Source: Longimicrobium sp.
GTDB taxonomy: Bacteria > Gemmatimonadota > Gemmatimonadetes > Longimicrobiales > Longimicrobiaceae
Length of the DNA: 53,897 bases
Reading direction: 5' to 3'
Assembly (NCBI GenBank): GCA_036389795.1
Contig: DASVWD010000243.1
Span: forward strand, 1-53,897
Below the pieces are notes generated by a model. The model saw nothing but the letters and a program-made list of their open reading frames with translations. It searched no databases and had not been told where the DNA came from. The first letter of the stretch is position 1; every line of letters begins with the position of its first letter. Of the stretch, positions 23,778 to 34,377 are shown piece by piece. The position numbers and the translations under genes are program-made.

Positions 23778-25034
23778 ATGACGCAACACAGGCACCGCGC
23801 GCTGGTGCTGATGGAGCAGGGGCGGCCCGAGCTGGCCGAGGGCGAACTGCGCCAGGCGCTGCAGCACGACCCGCACGACCCGGTGCTGCACGCGTGGCTC
23901 TCGCTCTGCCTGAGCGACCTGAAGCGCCCCGCCGAGGCGCTCGCCGAGGCGCGCGAGGCGGTGACGCTCGCGCCCGACCTGGGGACCAGCCACTACGCGC
24001 TGGCGCTGGCCCTGGACGGCTCGGGCCGGCCCGACGAGGCGGAGCGGGCGATCGGCGCGGCGCTGGACCTGGAGCCCGACGACCCCGACTACTTGGCGGT
24101 GCTGGCGGCGCTTCACGCGCGCCGCGGCCGCTGGGACCGGGCGCTGGCCGCGGCCGACGCGGGGCTGGAGACCGACCCCGAGCACGCCGCCTGCGCCAAC
24201 CTGCGCGCGCAGGCGCTGGTGCACCTGGGGCGCCGGAACGAGGCCGCGGCCACGCTGGGCGCGGCGCTCTCGCGCGACCCCGAGAACGCGCACACGCACG
24301 CCAACCAGGGGTGGGCGCTCCTGCACCGGGGCGAGCCGCGGCGCGCGCTGGAGCACTTCCGCGAGGCGCTCCGGCTGAACCCGCACTCCGAGTGGGCGCG
24401 CGCCGGCCTGGTGGAGGCGATGAAGGCGCGCAACCCCGTGTACGCGGCGCTGCTGCGCTACTTCCTGTGGATGCAGCGGCTCCCCGTCCGCACGCGCTGG
24501 ATCGTGATCCTGGGCGGCCTGTTCGGGTTCCGGCTGCTGGGCCGCGTCCTGCGCTCGCAGCCGGGGCTGGAGCCCGCGGCGCTGGCGGTGGCGGTGCTCT
24601 ACCTGGGCTTCGTGCTGGTGAGCTGGACCGCCGACCAGCTCTTCAACCTGGTGCTCTTCCTGGACCCGGTGGGCCGGTACGCACTCTCGCGCGAGCAGCG
24701 CGTGGGCGCCGCGCTCCTGGGCGTGCCGCTGGCGGCGGCGCTCGGGCTGGCCGCGGCGGGGCTCGCCACGGGGGATGCGACGCTGCTGGCGGGCGCGGGG
24801 CTGTCGGCCGGGCTGATGCTGCCGCTGGCGGGGACGCTGCGCGCGGAAGGGACGGGGCGGCTCGTCCTGGGCGCGATCTCCGCCTGCGTGGCCGCGCTGC
24901 TGGTGGTGTCGGCCATCGCCGCGTGGACCTCGGCGCTGGGCGGGATGGACACCGCGTCGGGGCTGGTGGGGGTGGCGCTGCTGGCCATCGTCGCCTCGTC
25001 GTGGATCGGCAACTTCGTCTCCCTGCGCGACTGA
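23778..25034 (+). CDS. TPR plus transmembrane protein, array member 2
   Basis: This 418-residue protein has the same plan as the preceding gene. TPR units span residues 1-215 (LAEGELRQALQHDPHDPVLH, EAERAIGAALDLEPDDPDYL, RALEHFREALRLNPHSEWAR). The shared junction motif is AMKARNPVYAALLRYFLW. Five or six membrane helices follow, with LVLFLDPVGRYALSREQR between the second and third. It starts 33 bp after member 1 with no terminator between them, indicating an operon. It is the closest match to member 1 by eye, so the array probably grew by tandem duplication followed by divergence. Confidence 0.82.
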   Translation: MTQHRHRALVLMEQGRPELAEGELRQALQHDPHDPVLHAWLSLCLSDLKRPAEALAEAREAVTLAPDLGTSHYALALALDGSGRPDEAERAIGAALDLEPDDPDYLAVLAALHARRGRWDRALAAADAGLETDPEHAACANLRAQALVHLGRRNEAAATLGAALSRDPENAHTHANQGWALLHRGEPRRALEHFREALRLNPHSEWARAGLVEAMKARNPVYAALLRYFLWMQRLPVRTRWIVILGGLFGFRLLGRVLRSQPGLEPAALAVAVLYLGFVLVSWTADQLFNLVLFLDPVGRYALSREQRVGAALLGVPLAAALGLAAAGLATGDATLLAGAGLSAGLMLPLAGTLRAEGTGRLVLGAISACVAALLVVSAIAAWTSALGGMDTASGLVGVALLAIVASSWIGNFVSLRD

Positions 25035-25052
25035 GGCGCCGCGCCGCACGCC

Positions 25053-26321
25053 ATGCACGAAGCCGCCGACCCGTACGCCCGCGCGCAGCTGCTGCTGGAC
25101 CGCCGGCGTCCCCGCGAGGCCGAGGCGGAGCTCCGCCGCGCCCTGGGCGAACGCCCGGGCGACGCGGAGGGGCACGCGCTGCTGGCGCTCGCGCTGCAGC
25201 GGCAGGAGCGCCCGGACGAGGCCCTCCGGGAAGCGCGCCGGGCGGTGGGGCTCGACCCTGAGTGGGGGTACCCGCGCTTCGTGCTGGCCACGCTGCTGGT
25301 GGAGCGGGGGAGCGCGCGGGCGGCGGAGCCCGAGGCGCGCGAGGCGGTGCGGCTGGCGCCGAACGACCCGGCGTGCTGGTGGGTGCTGGCGGCGGCGCTC
25401 CTGGCGCGCGACCGTGCTCGTGACGCGCTGGAGGCGGCGGAGCACGGGCTGGAGATCGACCCGGACGATCGCGACTGCCTGGAGGCGCGGGCGCGGGCGC
25501 TCCTGGCGCTGGGGGACCACGAGGGCGCAGGGGAGACGGTGCGGAGCGCGCTGGAGCTGGAGCCCGAGGCGGCGGCGCTGCACTCGCTGGAGGGCTTGCG
25601 GCTGCTGGAAGAGGGGCGCGCGGCCGAGGCGGTGGCGAGCTTCCGCGAGGCGCTGCGGCTGGATGCGTCCGACGAGCGTGCCCGGGACGGGCTGCTGGAG
25701 GCGCTCAGGGCGCGCAACCCGCTCTACCGCGCGGTGCTGCGGGCGGTGCTCTGGCTGATCCGGCGCGGGAGCCGGGTGACGGCGGCCGTGCCCGTGGCGG
25801 CGTACGTCGTCTTCCTGGCGCTCTGGATGGCCTTCTACGCCTACCCGGAGGCCGCGCCCTACCTGGTGCCGGCGATGGCGCTGCTCGTCGCCCCGTTCGC
25901 CCTTTTCCACCTGGCCAACGTGCTGGTCAGGGTGCTGCTCCTGTTCGACCCCGTGGGACGCGACGCGCTGCGCCCCGCCGACCGCCGCGCCGCGTGGTGG
26001 CTGCTGGCCGGCCTGGTGATCCTGCTCCCCGCGGCCATCGTAGCCGTGCTGCTGGCGGGCGACCCCGGCCTCGGCGTCGTGGCGATGGTGGTGTTCCTGT
26101 GCATGGCCGTGTACCACACGGCGGAGCTGGAGCCCGGCCCTGCGCGCCGGGCCCTCTCCGCGTACTGCGTGCTGCTGGCGGCGGCGCTCGCCTGGGCTTA
26201 TCCCCTCGTGCTCTCCGCCAGGTCCAGCATCGTGACGGTCGCGTTCGTGGTGGGCGCGCTGATCGGGGCGAGGACTCCCGAGCTGGCCCAGCAGGTGTTC
26301 CGGCTGCGGACGCGGGAGTAG
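25053..26321 (+). CDS. TPR plus transmembrane protein, array member 3
   Basis: The 422-residue protein is the third copy. TPR units span residues 1-220 (EAEAELRRALGERPGDAEGH, AAEPEAREAVRLAPNDPACW, AVASFREALRLDASDERARD). The junction motif is ALRARNPLYRAVLRAVLW. Membrane helices include VAAYVVFLALWMAFYA, LVPAMALLVAPFALFHLANV and WWLLAGLVILLPAAIVAVLL; the loop motif is LLLFDPVGRDALRPADR. It starts only 18 bp after member 2. The conserved junction and DPxGR motifs across three diverged copies imply a common function rather than passive repeats. Confidence 0.82.
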   Translation: MHEAADPYARAQLLLDRRRPREAEAELRRALGERPGDAEGHALLALALQRQERPDEALREARRAVGLDPEWGYPRFVLATLLVERGSARAAEPEAREAVRLAPNDPACWWVLAAALLARDRARDALEAAEHGLEIDPDDRDCLEARARALLALGDHEGAGETVRSALELEPEAAALHSLEGLRLLEEGRAAEAVASFREALRLDASDERARDGLLEALRARNPLYRAVLRAVLWLIRRGSRVTAAVPVAAYVVFLALWMAFYAYPEAAPYLVPAMALLVAPFALFHLANVLVRVLLLFDPVGRDALRPADRRAAWWLLAGLVILLPAAIVAVLLAGDPGLGVVAMVVFLCMAVYHTAELEPGPARRALSAYCVLLAAALAWAYPLVLSARSSIVTVAFVVGALIGARTPELAQQVFRLRTRE

Positions 26322-26364
26322 CGGCGCGCGTCGCCTCCCGGTTTCGATCCACCCGCAACGCGAA

Positions 26365-27369
26365 ATGACTCCGCGCCTCGCCCTCGCCATCGACCTGATC
26401 AACGGCGGCCGCCCGGACCTGGCCGAGCGCGAGCTGCGCAGGCACCTGGCGCGGGAGCCGGAGGACGCCGGGGCGCACGGGCTGCTCGGGGTGGCGCTGG
26501 CGGCGCAGCGGAAGGGCGCCGAGGCGCTCGCCGCGGCGGAGGAGGGAGCCCGGCTCGAGCCGGGGCACCCCTGGGTCCTGCAGGCGTTCGCCGAAGCGCA
26601 CGTGCGCCTGGGCCGCGGCAGGCGCGCCGAGGCCGCGGCGCGCGAGGCGCTGGCGCTCCATCCCCTGGTGCCGTACTTCCACGCGCTGCTCGCCCGCGCG
26701 CTCCTGGTCCGCTCGTGGCTGAGGCCCTTCTCCCGCGCGCTGAACGAGGAGGCGCTCCGGGCCGCCGAGGCCGGGCTCGCCCTCGACCCCGTGAACGTGG
26801 AGTGCATGCTGCAGCGGGCGCAGGCGCTGGTCCGGCTCGGCCGGGTCGAGGAGGCGCGCCGCGCTTCCGAGGCGGCGCTGCGGCTCTCGCCGGAGAAGGC
26901 GGCGCCGCACGCGGTGCACGGGGTGGTGGAGCTGGCCTCGGGGAGCCGCGAGCGTGGCCGCGCCCGCCTGCGCGAGGCGCTGCGGCTGGACCCGGCCGAT
27001 CCCTTCGCCCGGGTGCGCCTCGAGTTGAGCGGCGACCCGCCCCTGCGCGACTTCGCCGTGCTCGTGCTCCAGGCGCAGGACTGGAAGGTTCCCCTCGGGG
27101 CCGTCTTCGCGGTCCTGCTCGCGACCACCTGCGTGGCCCTGGCGCGGCCGGCGCCGGGCGAGTTCCCGTGGCTGCCGCTCGTGCCGCTCGGCTACGTTCT
27201 CCTGCCGCTGCTGATCCTCGGGCCGACGTACGCGCGCCACCGCCACCTGCTCACCGACCTCCGCGAACCGGGCGCTCTCCAGCCGCGGGAGCGGTTCTGG
27301 GCCCGGGCGAGAATCGTGCTCTGGGCCGTGTTCGGGCTGGGCTCCGCCGCGATGGCCCTGTTCTTCTGA
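26365..27369 (+). CDS. TPR plus transmembrane protein, array member 4 (short, diverged)
   Basis: This 334-residue protein has a TPR region (residues 1-225; LAERELRRHLAREPEDAGAH, ARRASEAALRLSPEKAAPHA, GRARLREALRLDPADPFARV) and a much shorter membrane part of about three helices (FAVLLATTCVALA, WLPLVPLGYVLLPLLILG, IVLWAVFGLGSAAMALFF). The ARNPxY junction and DPxGR loop are not preserved. It lies 43 bp after member 3 and is clearly part of the same array. It may have a regulatory or adaptor role in a hetero-oligomeric complex, or be decaying; sequence cannot tell. Confidence 0.78.
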   Translation: MTPRLALAIDLINGGRPDLAERELRRHLAREPEDAGAHGLLGVALAAQRKGAEALAAAEEGARLEPGHPWVLQAFAEAHVRLGRGRRAEAAAREALALHPLVPYFHALLARALLVRSWLRPFSRALNEEALRAAEAGLALDPVNVECMLQRAQALVRLGRVEEARRASEAALRLSPEKAAPHAVHGVVELASGSRERGRARLREALRLDPADPFARVRLELSGDPPLRDFAVLVLQAQDWKVPLGAVFAVLLATTCVALARPAPGEFPWLPLVPLGYVLLPLLILGPTYARHRHLLTDLREPGALQPRERFWARARIVLWAVFGLGSAAMALFF

Positions 27370-27451
27370 ACCGGGGCCGCGCCCGGCGGCGCGGCTCGGA
27401 ATCACGGCCCCGGCTCCCCGCCCGCTCCGCTCCCAGCTCCCGACGCCGCCC

Positions 27452-28771
27452 GTGTACTTCGCCGACTCCTCCTTCCAGTCGCCGCGCGCCCGCGAGGCGT
27501 TCGAGCAGCTGCAGCGCGGCCGGGCGGACCTGGCCGAGCCGCTCCTGCGGGCCTGGGCCGCGGCGGAGCCGCACCACCCGGCCGCGCGCGGGCTGCTGGG
27601 GGTGTGCGTGGCGCTGCTGGGGCGCGGGGAGGAGTCGCTGCGCGAGGCCGAGGCCGCCGTCCGGCTGGCGCCCGAGTGGGACGGGGCGCACGGGCTGCTC
27701 GCGACCGTCCACCTGCTCCGCGAGCGCCCGGTGCCGGCGGAGCGGGCCGCGCGCGAGGCGCTGGCGCGCGCCCCGGACGACGTGGAGCACCACGCGCTGC
27801 TGGCCGCCGCGCTGCTGGGCCAGGGCCTCCGCCGGGACGCGTACGAGGCGGCCGAAGCGGGCCTGCGGCTCGACCCGCTGCACCCCGGCTGCACGCGGGT
27901 GCGGGTTCACGCCCTCCTGCTCCTGGGCCGCGCCGCCGAGGCCGAGGGGGCGGCCGCCGCGGCGCTCGCCCGCCACCGGGGCGACGCGGAGCTGCTGGGG
28001 CTGCACGCCTGGGCCCTCCTGGCGCAGGGCGAGAGGGCCCAGGCGGAGAAGCAGGCCCAGGAGGCGCTGCGCCGGGGAGGCGGGGGCGCCTACGCCCGGC
28101 TGGTGCTGGAGCAGGCCCGCACGGTGCACGACCCGCTCTGGCGGACGCTGGTGGCCGTCACGGACGAGTACCTCGACTGGGGGCCGCTCGTCCTCCTCCC
28201 CCTGGCGTTCGCGAGCGCGGCCGCGATCGCCATCGTGGGAGACGACGCGCCGGGGGTCGTGTGGCTGGCCTTCCTCCCGCACCTGGTCGCCGCGGTGTTC
28301 ACGGTGCTCGGCCTGGTCCTGTCGGGCTTCTACGACTCCGCGCGCCGCGGCCGGCTGCGCGGGCCCGACGCGCTCCGGCCTGAGGAGCAGGCACGCGCGC
28401 GCGGGATCGCCGCTGCGCTGATGCTCGGCTCCACGGGCGTGGCGGCGGCGGCGGTCGCGGGGGGGCTGCGCTGGACCGCCGTGGCCGTGCTGGCGGCGCT
28501 CCTCTCCATCCCGGTGCGCGCGGTGGCAGAGGCGAGCGGGGAGGGCGAGTGGGACTTCGCGACGGCGTGGCTGGTGCTGGCGACGGTGGCCGCGCTGCTC
28601 GCCTCCGGCGCCTGGCTCTTCGCGCCGCTGCCGGCCCCGCTGCGGGCGCTCGCGCTGCTGGCGGCCGCGGCGGTGTCGCTCCCGGCCGGCGTGCTGGCGC
28701 GGCGGGCCGGGCGGCGCAAGCGGGAGGTGTCGGCCGCCGCGGCTCTGGTGCGCGACGACCTCTCCCGCTAG
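27452..28771 (+). CDS. TPR plus transmembrane protein, array member 5
   Basis: The 439-residue protein starts at GTG 27452 (VYFADSSFQSPRAREAF) after an 82-bp gap. TPR units span about residues 15-210 (LAEPLLRAWAAAEPHHPAAR, EAEAAVRLAPEWDGAHGLLA, AAEAGLRLDPLHPGCTRVRV). The junction reads RTVHDPLWRTLVAVTDEYLD, a diverged form of the ARNPxY motif. The membrane part has about six helices. A basic tail (RRAGRRKREVSAAA) ends the protein. It is the last gene before the TPP riboswitch of thiC and shares no terminator with it that I can see. Confidence 0.8.
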   Translation: MYFADSSFQSPRAREAFEQLQRGRADLAEPLLRAWAAAEPHHPAARGLLGVCVALLGRGEESLREAEAAVRLAPEWDGAHGLLATVHLLRERPVPAERAAREALARAPDDVEHHALLAAALLGQGLRRDAYEAAEAGLRLDPLHPGCTRVRVHALLLLGRAAEAEGAAAAALARHRGDAELLGLHAWALLAQGERAQAEKQAQEALRRGGGGAYARLVLEQARTVHDPLWRTLVAVTDEYLDWGPLVLLPLAFASAAAIAIVGDDAPGVVWLAFLPHLVAAVFTVLGLVLSGFYDSARRGRLRGPDALRPEEQARARGIAAALMLGSTGVAAAAVAGGLRWTAVAVLAALLSIPVRAVAEASGEGEWDFATAWLVLATVAALLASGAWLFAPLPAPLRALALLAAAAVSLPAGVLARRAGRRKREVSAAAALVRDDLSR

Positions 28772-28781
28772 CTTCACGGCA

Positions 28782-30829
<2,048 letters not shown>

Positions 30830-30998
30830 AGGCCGAGGGTGGTGCGGGACGACGGGGCGGGGCACGCCGCGCGCTCCTCCCCGTTTCCCTCGCTCCCCGG
30901 CACCCTCCGGGCGCGTGTACCCGATCCCCTCGACGGGAGCGGGGTACCGAAAGAGCACGGCCGGAGCCACACCCATCTACCGGAAAGCGAGGCGGAGA

Positions 30999-31184
30999 GT
31001 GACCGACGCGACACCCTTGAGCGACGCGGAGCGCGCGAAGCTGGAACAGCGGCGCGACCGGCTCATGAAGCTGATCAGGGAAGGCGACGGCTCGGGAGGC
31101 GGTCCCGCGCTGGACGCCGACGACCGCGCGGACCTGATGCAGGAGTGGACCCGGATCGACAACCTCCTGCAGCGGCGTCGGTGA
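30999..31184 (+). CDS. Small helical protein in first thiC-flanked segment
   Basis: This is a 61-residue protein from GTG 30999, with a GGCGGAG ribosome-binding site just before it. The sequence (LSDAERAKLEQRRDRLMKLI, DADDRADLMQEWTRIDNLLQ) forms two amphipathic helices joined by a glycine-rich turn and looks like a helical hairpin. An upstream in-frame ATG at 30915 would extend it without a ribosome-binding site. It lies between the intact thiC 3' end and the first thiC remnant. I recognise no family. Confidence 0.5.
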   Translation: MTDATPLSDAERAKLEQRRDRLMKLIREGDGSGGGPALDADDRADLMQEWTRIDNLLQRRR

Positions 31185-31392
31185 CCCGGCGGGGACCGGT
31201 GGCCTTTCCCGCCGCCGCCCCCGCCGCACACCGGAAGGCGCATGTGGAGGAAACCGATCAGGAGCCCGGGGTTCCGGGCGAAGGGACCGCCGGCGACGAA
31301 GGCTCCGACGCGGAGCGACGGCGCCTGCGACGTGATCCGCGCGGTGTGGGCGCGGATCGACCAGCGAGAAACGATTACCTTGTGATTCCGCG
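31185..31392. other. Gap within first cargo segment
   Basis: A possible 47-codon frame starts at ATG 31241 (MWRKPIRSPGFRAKGPP...), but the codon use and composition are not convincing. I call no gene. Confidence 0.3.
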
Positions 31393-31647
31393 ATGAAGGT
31401 CCCGAACGAGTGGCTGACCCAGCGAGTCGAGAACCGGCCGATCGCGCAGCACCGCGATCTCGCGCCCATGGCGGCGCTGCGGGTCCGGAGGGAGTGGGAG
31501 AAGCTGAAGGCCCAGGCCGGCGAAGGAGACGAGCTGTGGGCGTTCGCCAACCCCTCCAACACGTGGAAGCGGCTGGGCAAGCACACCGGCTACGCCCTGG
31601 TGCGCGAGGGCAAGATCGTGCAGAGCGTCGTGGTGACCAGCGGGTGA
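31393..31647 (+). CDS. Small protein of unknown function
   Basis: The 84-residue protein starts MKVPNEWLTQRVENRPIAQH. The N-terminal half is helical and basic; the C-terminal half (LWAFANPSNTWKRLGKHTGY then ALVREGKIVQSVVVTSG) alternates like two or three beta strands. The composition is protein-like and the frame ends cleanly 45 bp before the first thiC remnant. The ATG at 31393 has only a weak ribosome-binding site (gcgatgaag context). It belongs to the first thiC-flanked cargo segment. I cannot assign a function. Confidence 0.55.
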   Translation: MKVPNEWLTQRVENRPIAQHRDLAPMAALRVRREWEKLKAQAGEGDELWAFANPSNTWKRLGKHTGYALVREGKIVQSVVVTSG

Positions 31648-31691
31648 CCGACGCCCGGGCGTCGAACGTGCAAGGGGGGTGGGATCCACGG

Positions 31692-31975
<284 letters not shown>

Positions 31976-32217
31976 GAGGCAGCGGATAACCTCGCAGGGC
32001 ATCCCGACTGCGGACGGGTAATCAGACCAACTCACAATACCTCCCCAGAAGGAGCCCTGATCTGCCGTGCGACTCCCGGACCTCGGTGGCCGCTTTCCCC
32101 GACAGGAGGAACGTCGCGTCGATGGAGCCCAAACTGCCGGCTCACGTTTCACTTGACGTTCCTTTTCGATGCTACTAAACATGAACGCAACTTGCTTGTT
32201 GCGCCTCCTCCATTCCA
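31976..32217. other. Left gap of the second cargo segment
   Basis: I see no gene here. Composition falls from GC-rich to AT-richer towards 32150. A possible promoter for the following gene is TTGACG (32153-32158) with TAAACA (32176-32181) 17 bases on. There is no recombinase or tRNA. Confidence 0.35.
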
Positions 32218-32748
32218 ATGAACATGTATACGTTTCTGCAGGAAATTCCTAATTCATCCGATACTGCCCAAGGGGCAGCATCTCCACCCGACGTGATCTC
32301 TATTGAAGGCATTTTACGGTTTGTGTTCTCTGGATTAGTCTTGATGGCTATTTCGGTGATCTTGTCTGGTAAGTTCCTGGCTCAAAGGATCAAGCTTCCA
32401 GTGAGGTCGTCACAGTTGTTTCAGATACCGCTACCTGGAATTCTCAAGATTGGTGCAACCGACGACGAGGTGATCCTCGGCTTTACTGGACTGATTATAA
32501 CACTCCTTGCAACTGGGTCTCTATTCGGCAAGCGAGCCCACGTCTTTTTTTCCAACAACTTCGGAATAGATCCAGGACAGTTCAACTCACTATGTATTCT
32601 CAGCGCTTTCCTCGCAGTAATTTGGTCGTTCGTATTATTTCTTCTGCTAGGTATTCGCAGCCAGAGCAATTTAGAGCCTGTCGCCGATAAGCATGCGGAA
32701 ATTGTTCGCTCTCTCACCGAACGCTCGCAGAGAGGTGATCGTGTCTGA
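32218..32748 (+). CDS. Small membrane protein in AT-rich island
   Basis: The 176-residue protein has an N-terminal soluble tail, a first membrane helix (ILRFVFSGLVLMAISVILSG), a second hydrophobic stretch (EVILGFTGLIITLLATGSLF) and a third (CILSAFLAVIWSFVLFLLLG). It ends in a charged tail (EPVADKHAEIVRSLTERSQR). No family is recognised. It overlaps the following MinD-like ATPase gene by 8 bp, so the two should be made together and probably form one complex at the membrane. Codon use with many A/T third positions differs sharply from the flanking genome and points to recent transfer. ATG 32218 is the first start; another lies at 32224. Confidence 0.7.
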   Translation: MNMYTFLQEIPNSSDTAQGAASPPDVISIEGILRFVFSGLVLMAISVILSGKFLAQRIKLPVRSSQLFQIPLPGILKIGATDDEVILGFTGLIITLLATGSLFGKRAHVFFSNNFGIDPGQFNSLCILSAFLAVIWSFVLFLLLGIRSQSNLEPVADKHAEIVRSLTERSQRGDRV

Positions 32749-33913
32749 ATCTTGGGGCAGCCCGGCTCGGGAGATTTTGGACAGTAGTGCGTTAGGTGAA
32801 GCGCCTGTTCCGAAAAATGCTTCAGATGCTCGCCAGCCATCCAAGGTACTCGCCATAGTGAGCGGAAAAGGTGGCAGCGGTAAAACCATGATCGGTGCAG
32901 CTATTGCTACTATCCTTAGTGAATTTGCGCCCGGTAGAACGATTCTTTTGGATTCTGATGTCGGTACGGGTGGGCTAACGTACTATTTTGGTCTCTCCCT
33001 CGCTCCTCGGCCCGGTCTTGGATTGGCGAAACTGGCGGGAGCGCCGAAGGAGAGGATTACCGTTGAAGCCGTAGAGACATTGATACAGAAAGTCAAGGGA
33101 CTTGAGCATCTTCGGTTTTTAGGACTCGGTGATCATCGGCGCTTGTACCGGGAACTCGAGCAACGAGAGAATATTGCCGAGTTACTTAGCGCAACTGTCC
33201 GGGCTCTTCGGGGATTGGCCAATTTCATTGTGGTGGATTGTCGCGGAGGCATTGATGCGGAGTCGATAGCTGTTTGCCAAGAGGCAGATGATATATTGTT
33301 GGTGGTTGAGCCGGATACCACATCCTTACAAGCTGGTCAGCACGTTGTTGATATTCTCAGCGAGCACAATTTGGACTCGCGATTGATAGGGTTTGTAATC
33401 AATAAAGTCTTCGATGACCCGGGAACGATCGTGCGGGCTGGATCTGGTTTGTTTCGGTGTCGGTATTTAGCATCGATTCCGTTCGATCTCGATGCCACCC
33501 GTGCCTTTTATATTGGGGAGATTCCTCGCCTTAGCAGCAATTTCGGAATCCATGTATGGCAAGGTCTTTTTGCCGCTTATGATGACCTGATTCCGCCCCC
33601 ATTCCGTCGTAGTTGGGAATTCCGTGACTTCAGAGAAGTAGGTTTGACGAACACAGAATCAGTTCGTGGCGGAATGGTATACGCCAGTCTCTTGATGTTA
33701 CTTGGTATTACGTTCTCTATTCGATTCTTTCTTCTATATCCGCCGACTGTCCGTCAGAACTGGCTTGTACTACAGCTTTTTATCTACAGCGTGGCTGGCT
33801 GGCTCCTTGGACTGGCAGCTAGCCTCGAGCCCACGCGACGCCTACTGGGAAGAGCAACGGCTACATACATTCGAATACTGAAGCGTGTTTTTAGCAAACT
33901 CACTAAGGGATAG
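32741..33913 (+). CDS. MinD/ParA-like P-loop ATPase with C-terminal membrane helices
   Basis: This protein of about 390 residues has a deviant Walker A, AIVSGKGGSGKTMIGAAIAT (KGGxGKT), a switch strand RTILLDSDVGTGGLTYYFG, and NFIVVDCRGGIDAESIAVC as Walker B. VLVVEPDTTSLQ-type sequence and LIGFVINKV complete the MinD/ParA (SIMIBI) fold. Residues about 310-365 add two membrane helices (VYASLLMLLGITFSIRFFLL, LVLQLFIYSVAGWLLGLAAS), which ordinary ParA and MinD proteins lack. The GTG at 32741 is preceded by GAGAGG and overlaps the upstream stop; a longer frame from 32693 is less likely. With its overlapping membrane partner it forms a two-gene cassette between two thiC remnants. The role is unknown; partitioning, membrane-bound signalling and phage defence are all possible. 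Confidence 0.85.
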   Translation: MSESWGSPAREILDSSALGEAPVPKNASDARQPSKVLAIVSGKGGSGKTMIGAAIATILSEFAPGRTILLDSDVGTGGLTYYFGLSLAPRPGLGLAKLAGAPKERITVEAVETLIQKVKGLEHLRFLGLGDHRRLYRELEQRENIAELLSATVRALRGLANFIVVDCRGGIDAESIAVCQEADDILLVVEPDTTSLQAGQHVVDILSEHNLDSRLIGFVINKVFDDPGTIVRAGSGLFRCRYLASIPFDLDATRAFYIGEIPRLSSNFGIHVWQGLFAAYDDLIPPPFRRSWEFRDFREVGLTNTESVRGGMVYASLLMLLGITFSIRFFLLYPPTVRQNWLVLQLFIYSVAGWLLGLAASLEPTRRLLGRATATYIRILKRVFSKLTKG

Positions 33914-33918
33914 AATAG

Positions 33919-34203
<285 letters not shown>

Positions 34204-34236
34204 TTGTCGGGATAAGCGATATTTCTAAGTAGGTAG

Positions 34237-34319
34237 TCCTAAGTGCTGAGTGCTGAGTCCTAAGTTGCCGGATCGGATATCGTCTGTGCAGTTCAGCACT
34301 TAGCACTTAGCACTCAAGA
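34237..34319. repeat. Second hairpin element of AGTGCTTAG words
   Basis: TCCTAAGTGCTGAGTGCTGA and its inverse CAGCACTTAGCACTTAGCAC flank a short loop. It resembles the copy at 3427-3522 and sits between thiC remnant 2 and the restriction gene. Confidence 0.75.
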
Positions 34320-34377
34320 CCTGAAAGTCGACAGAACTTCTGAGCACTTACTTAGGAACTCAGTCCTGGACGTTGGT

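Noticed and set aside
22284-27128. Antisense open frame of about 1600 codons on the minus strand opposite the TPR array
   Set aside because: Composition is dominated by Arg, Gln, His and Pro as expected for the opposite strand of GC-rich genes, with no domain or start signal. The plus-strand TPR genes explain the DNA.
31241-31384. A 47-codon gene in the first cargo segment
   Set aside because: No ribosome-binding site, unconvincing composition, and it overlaps nothing that supports it.
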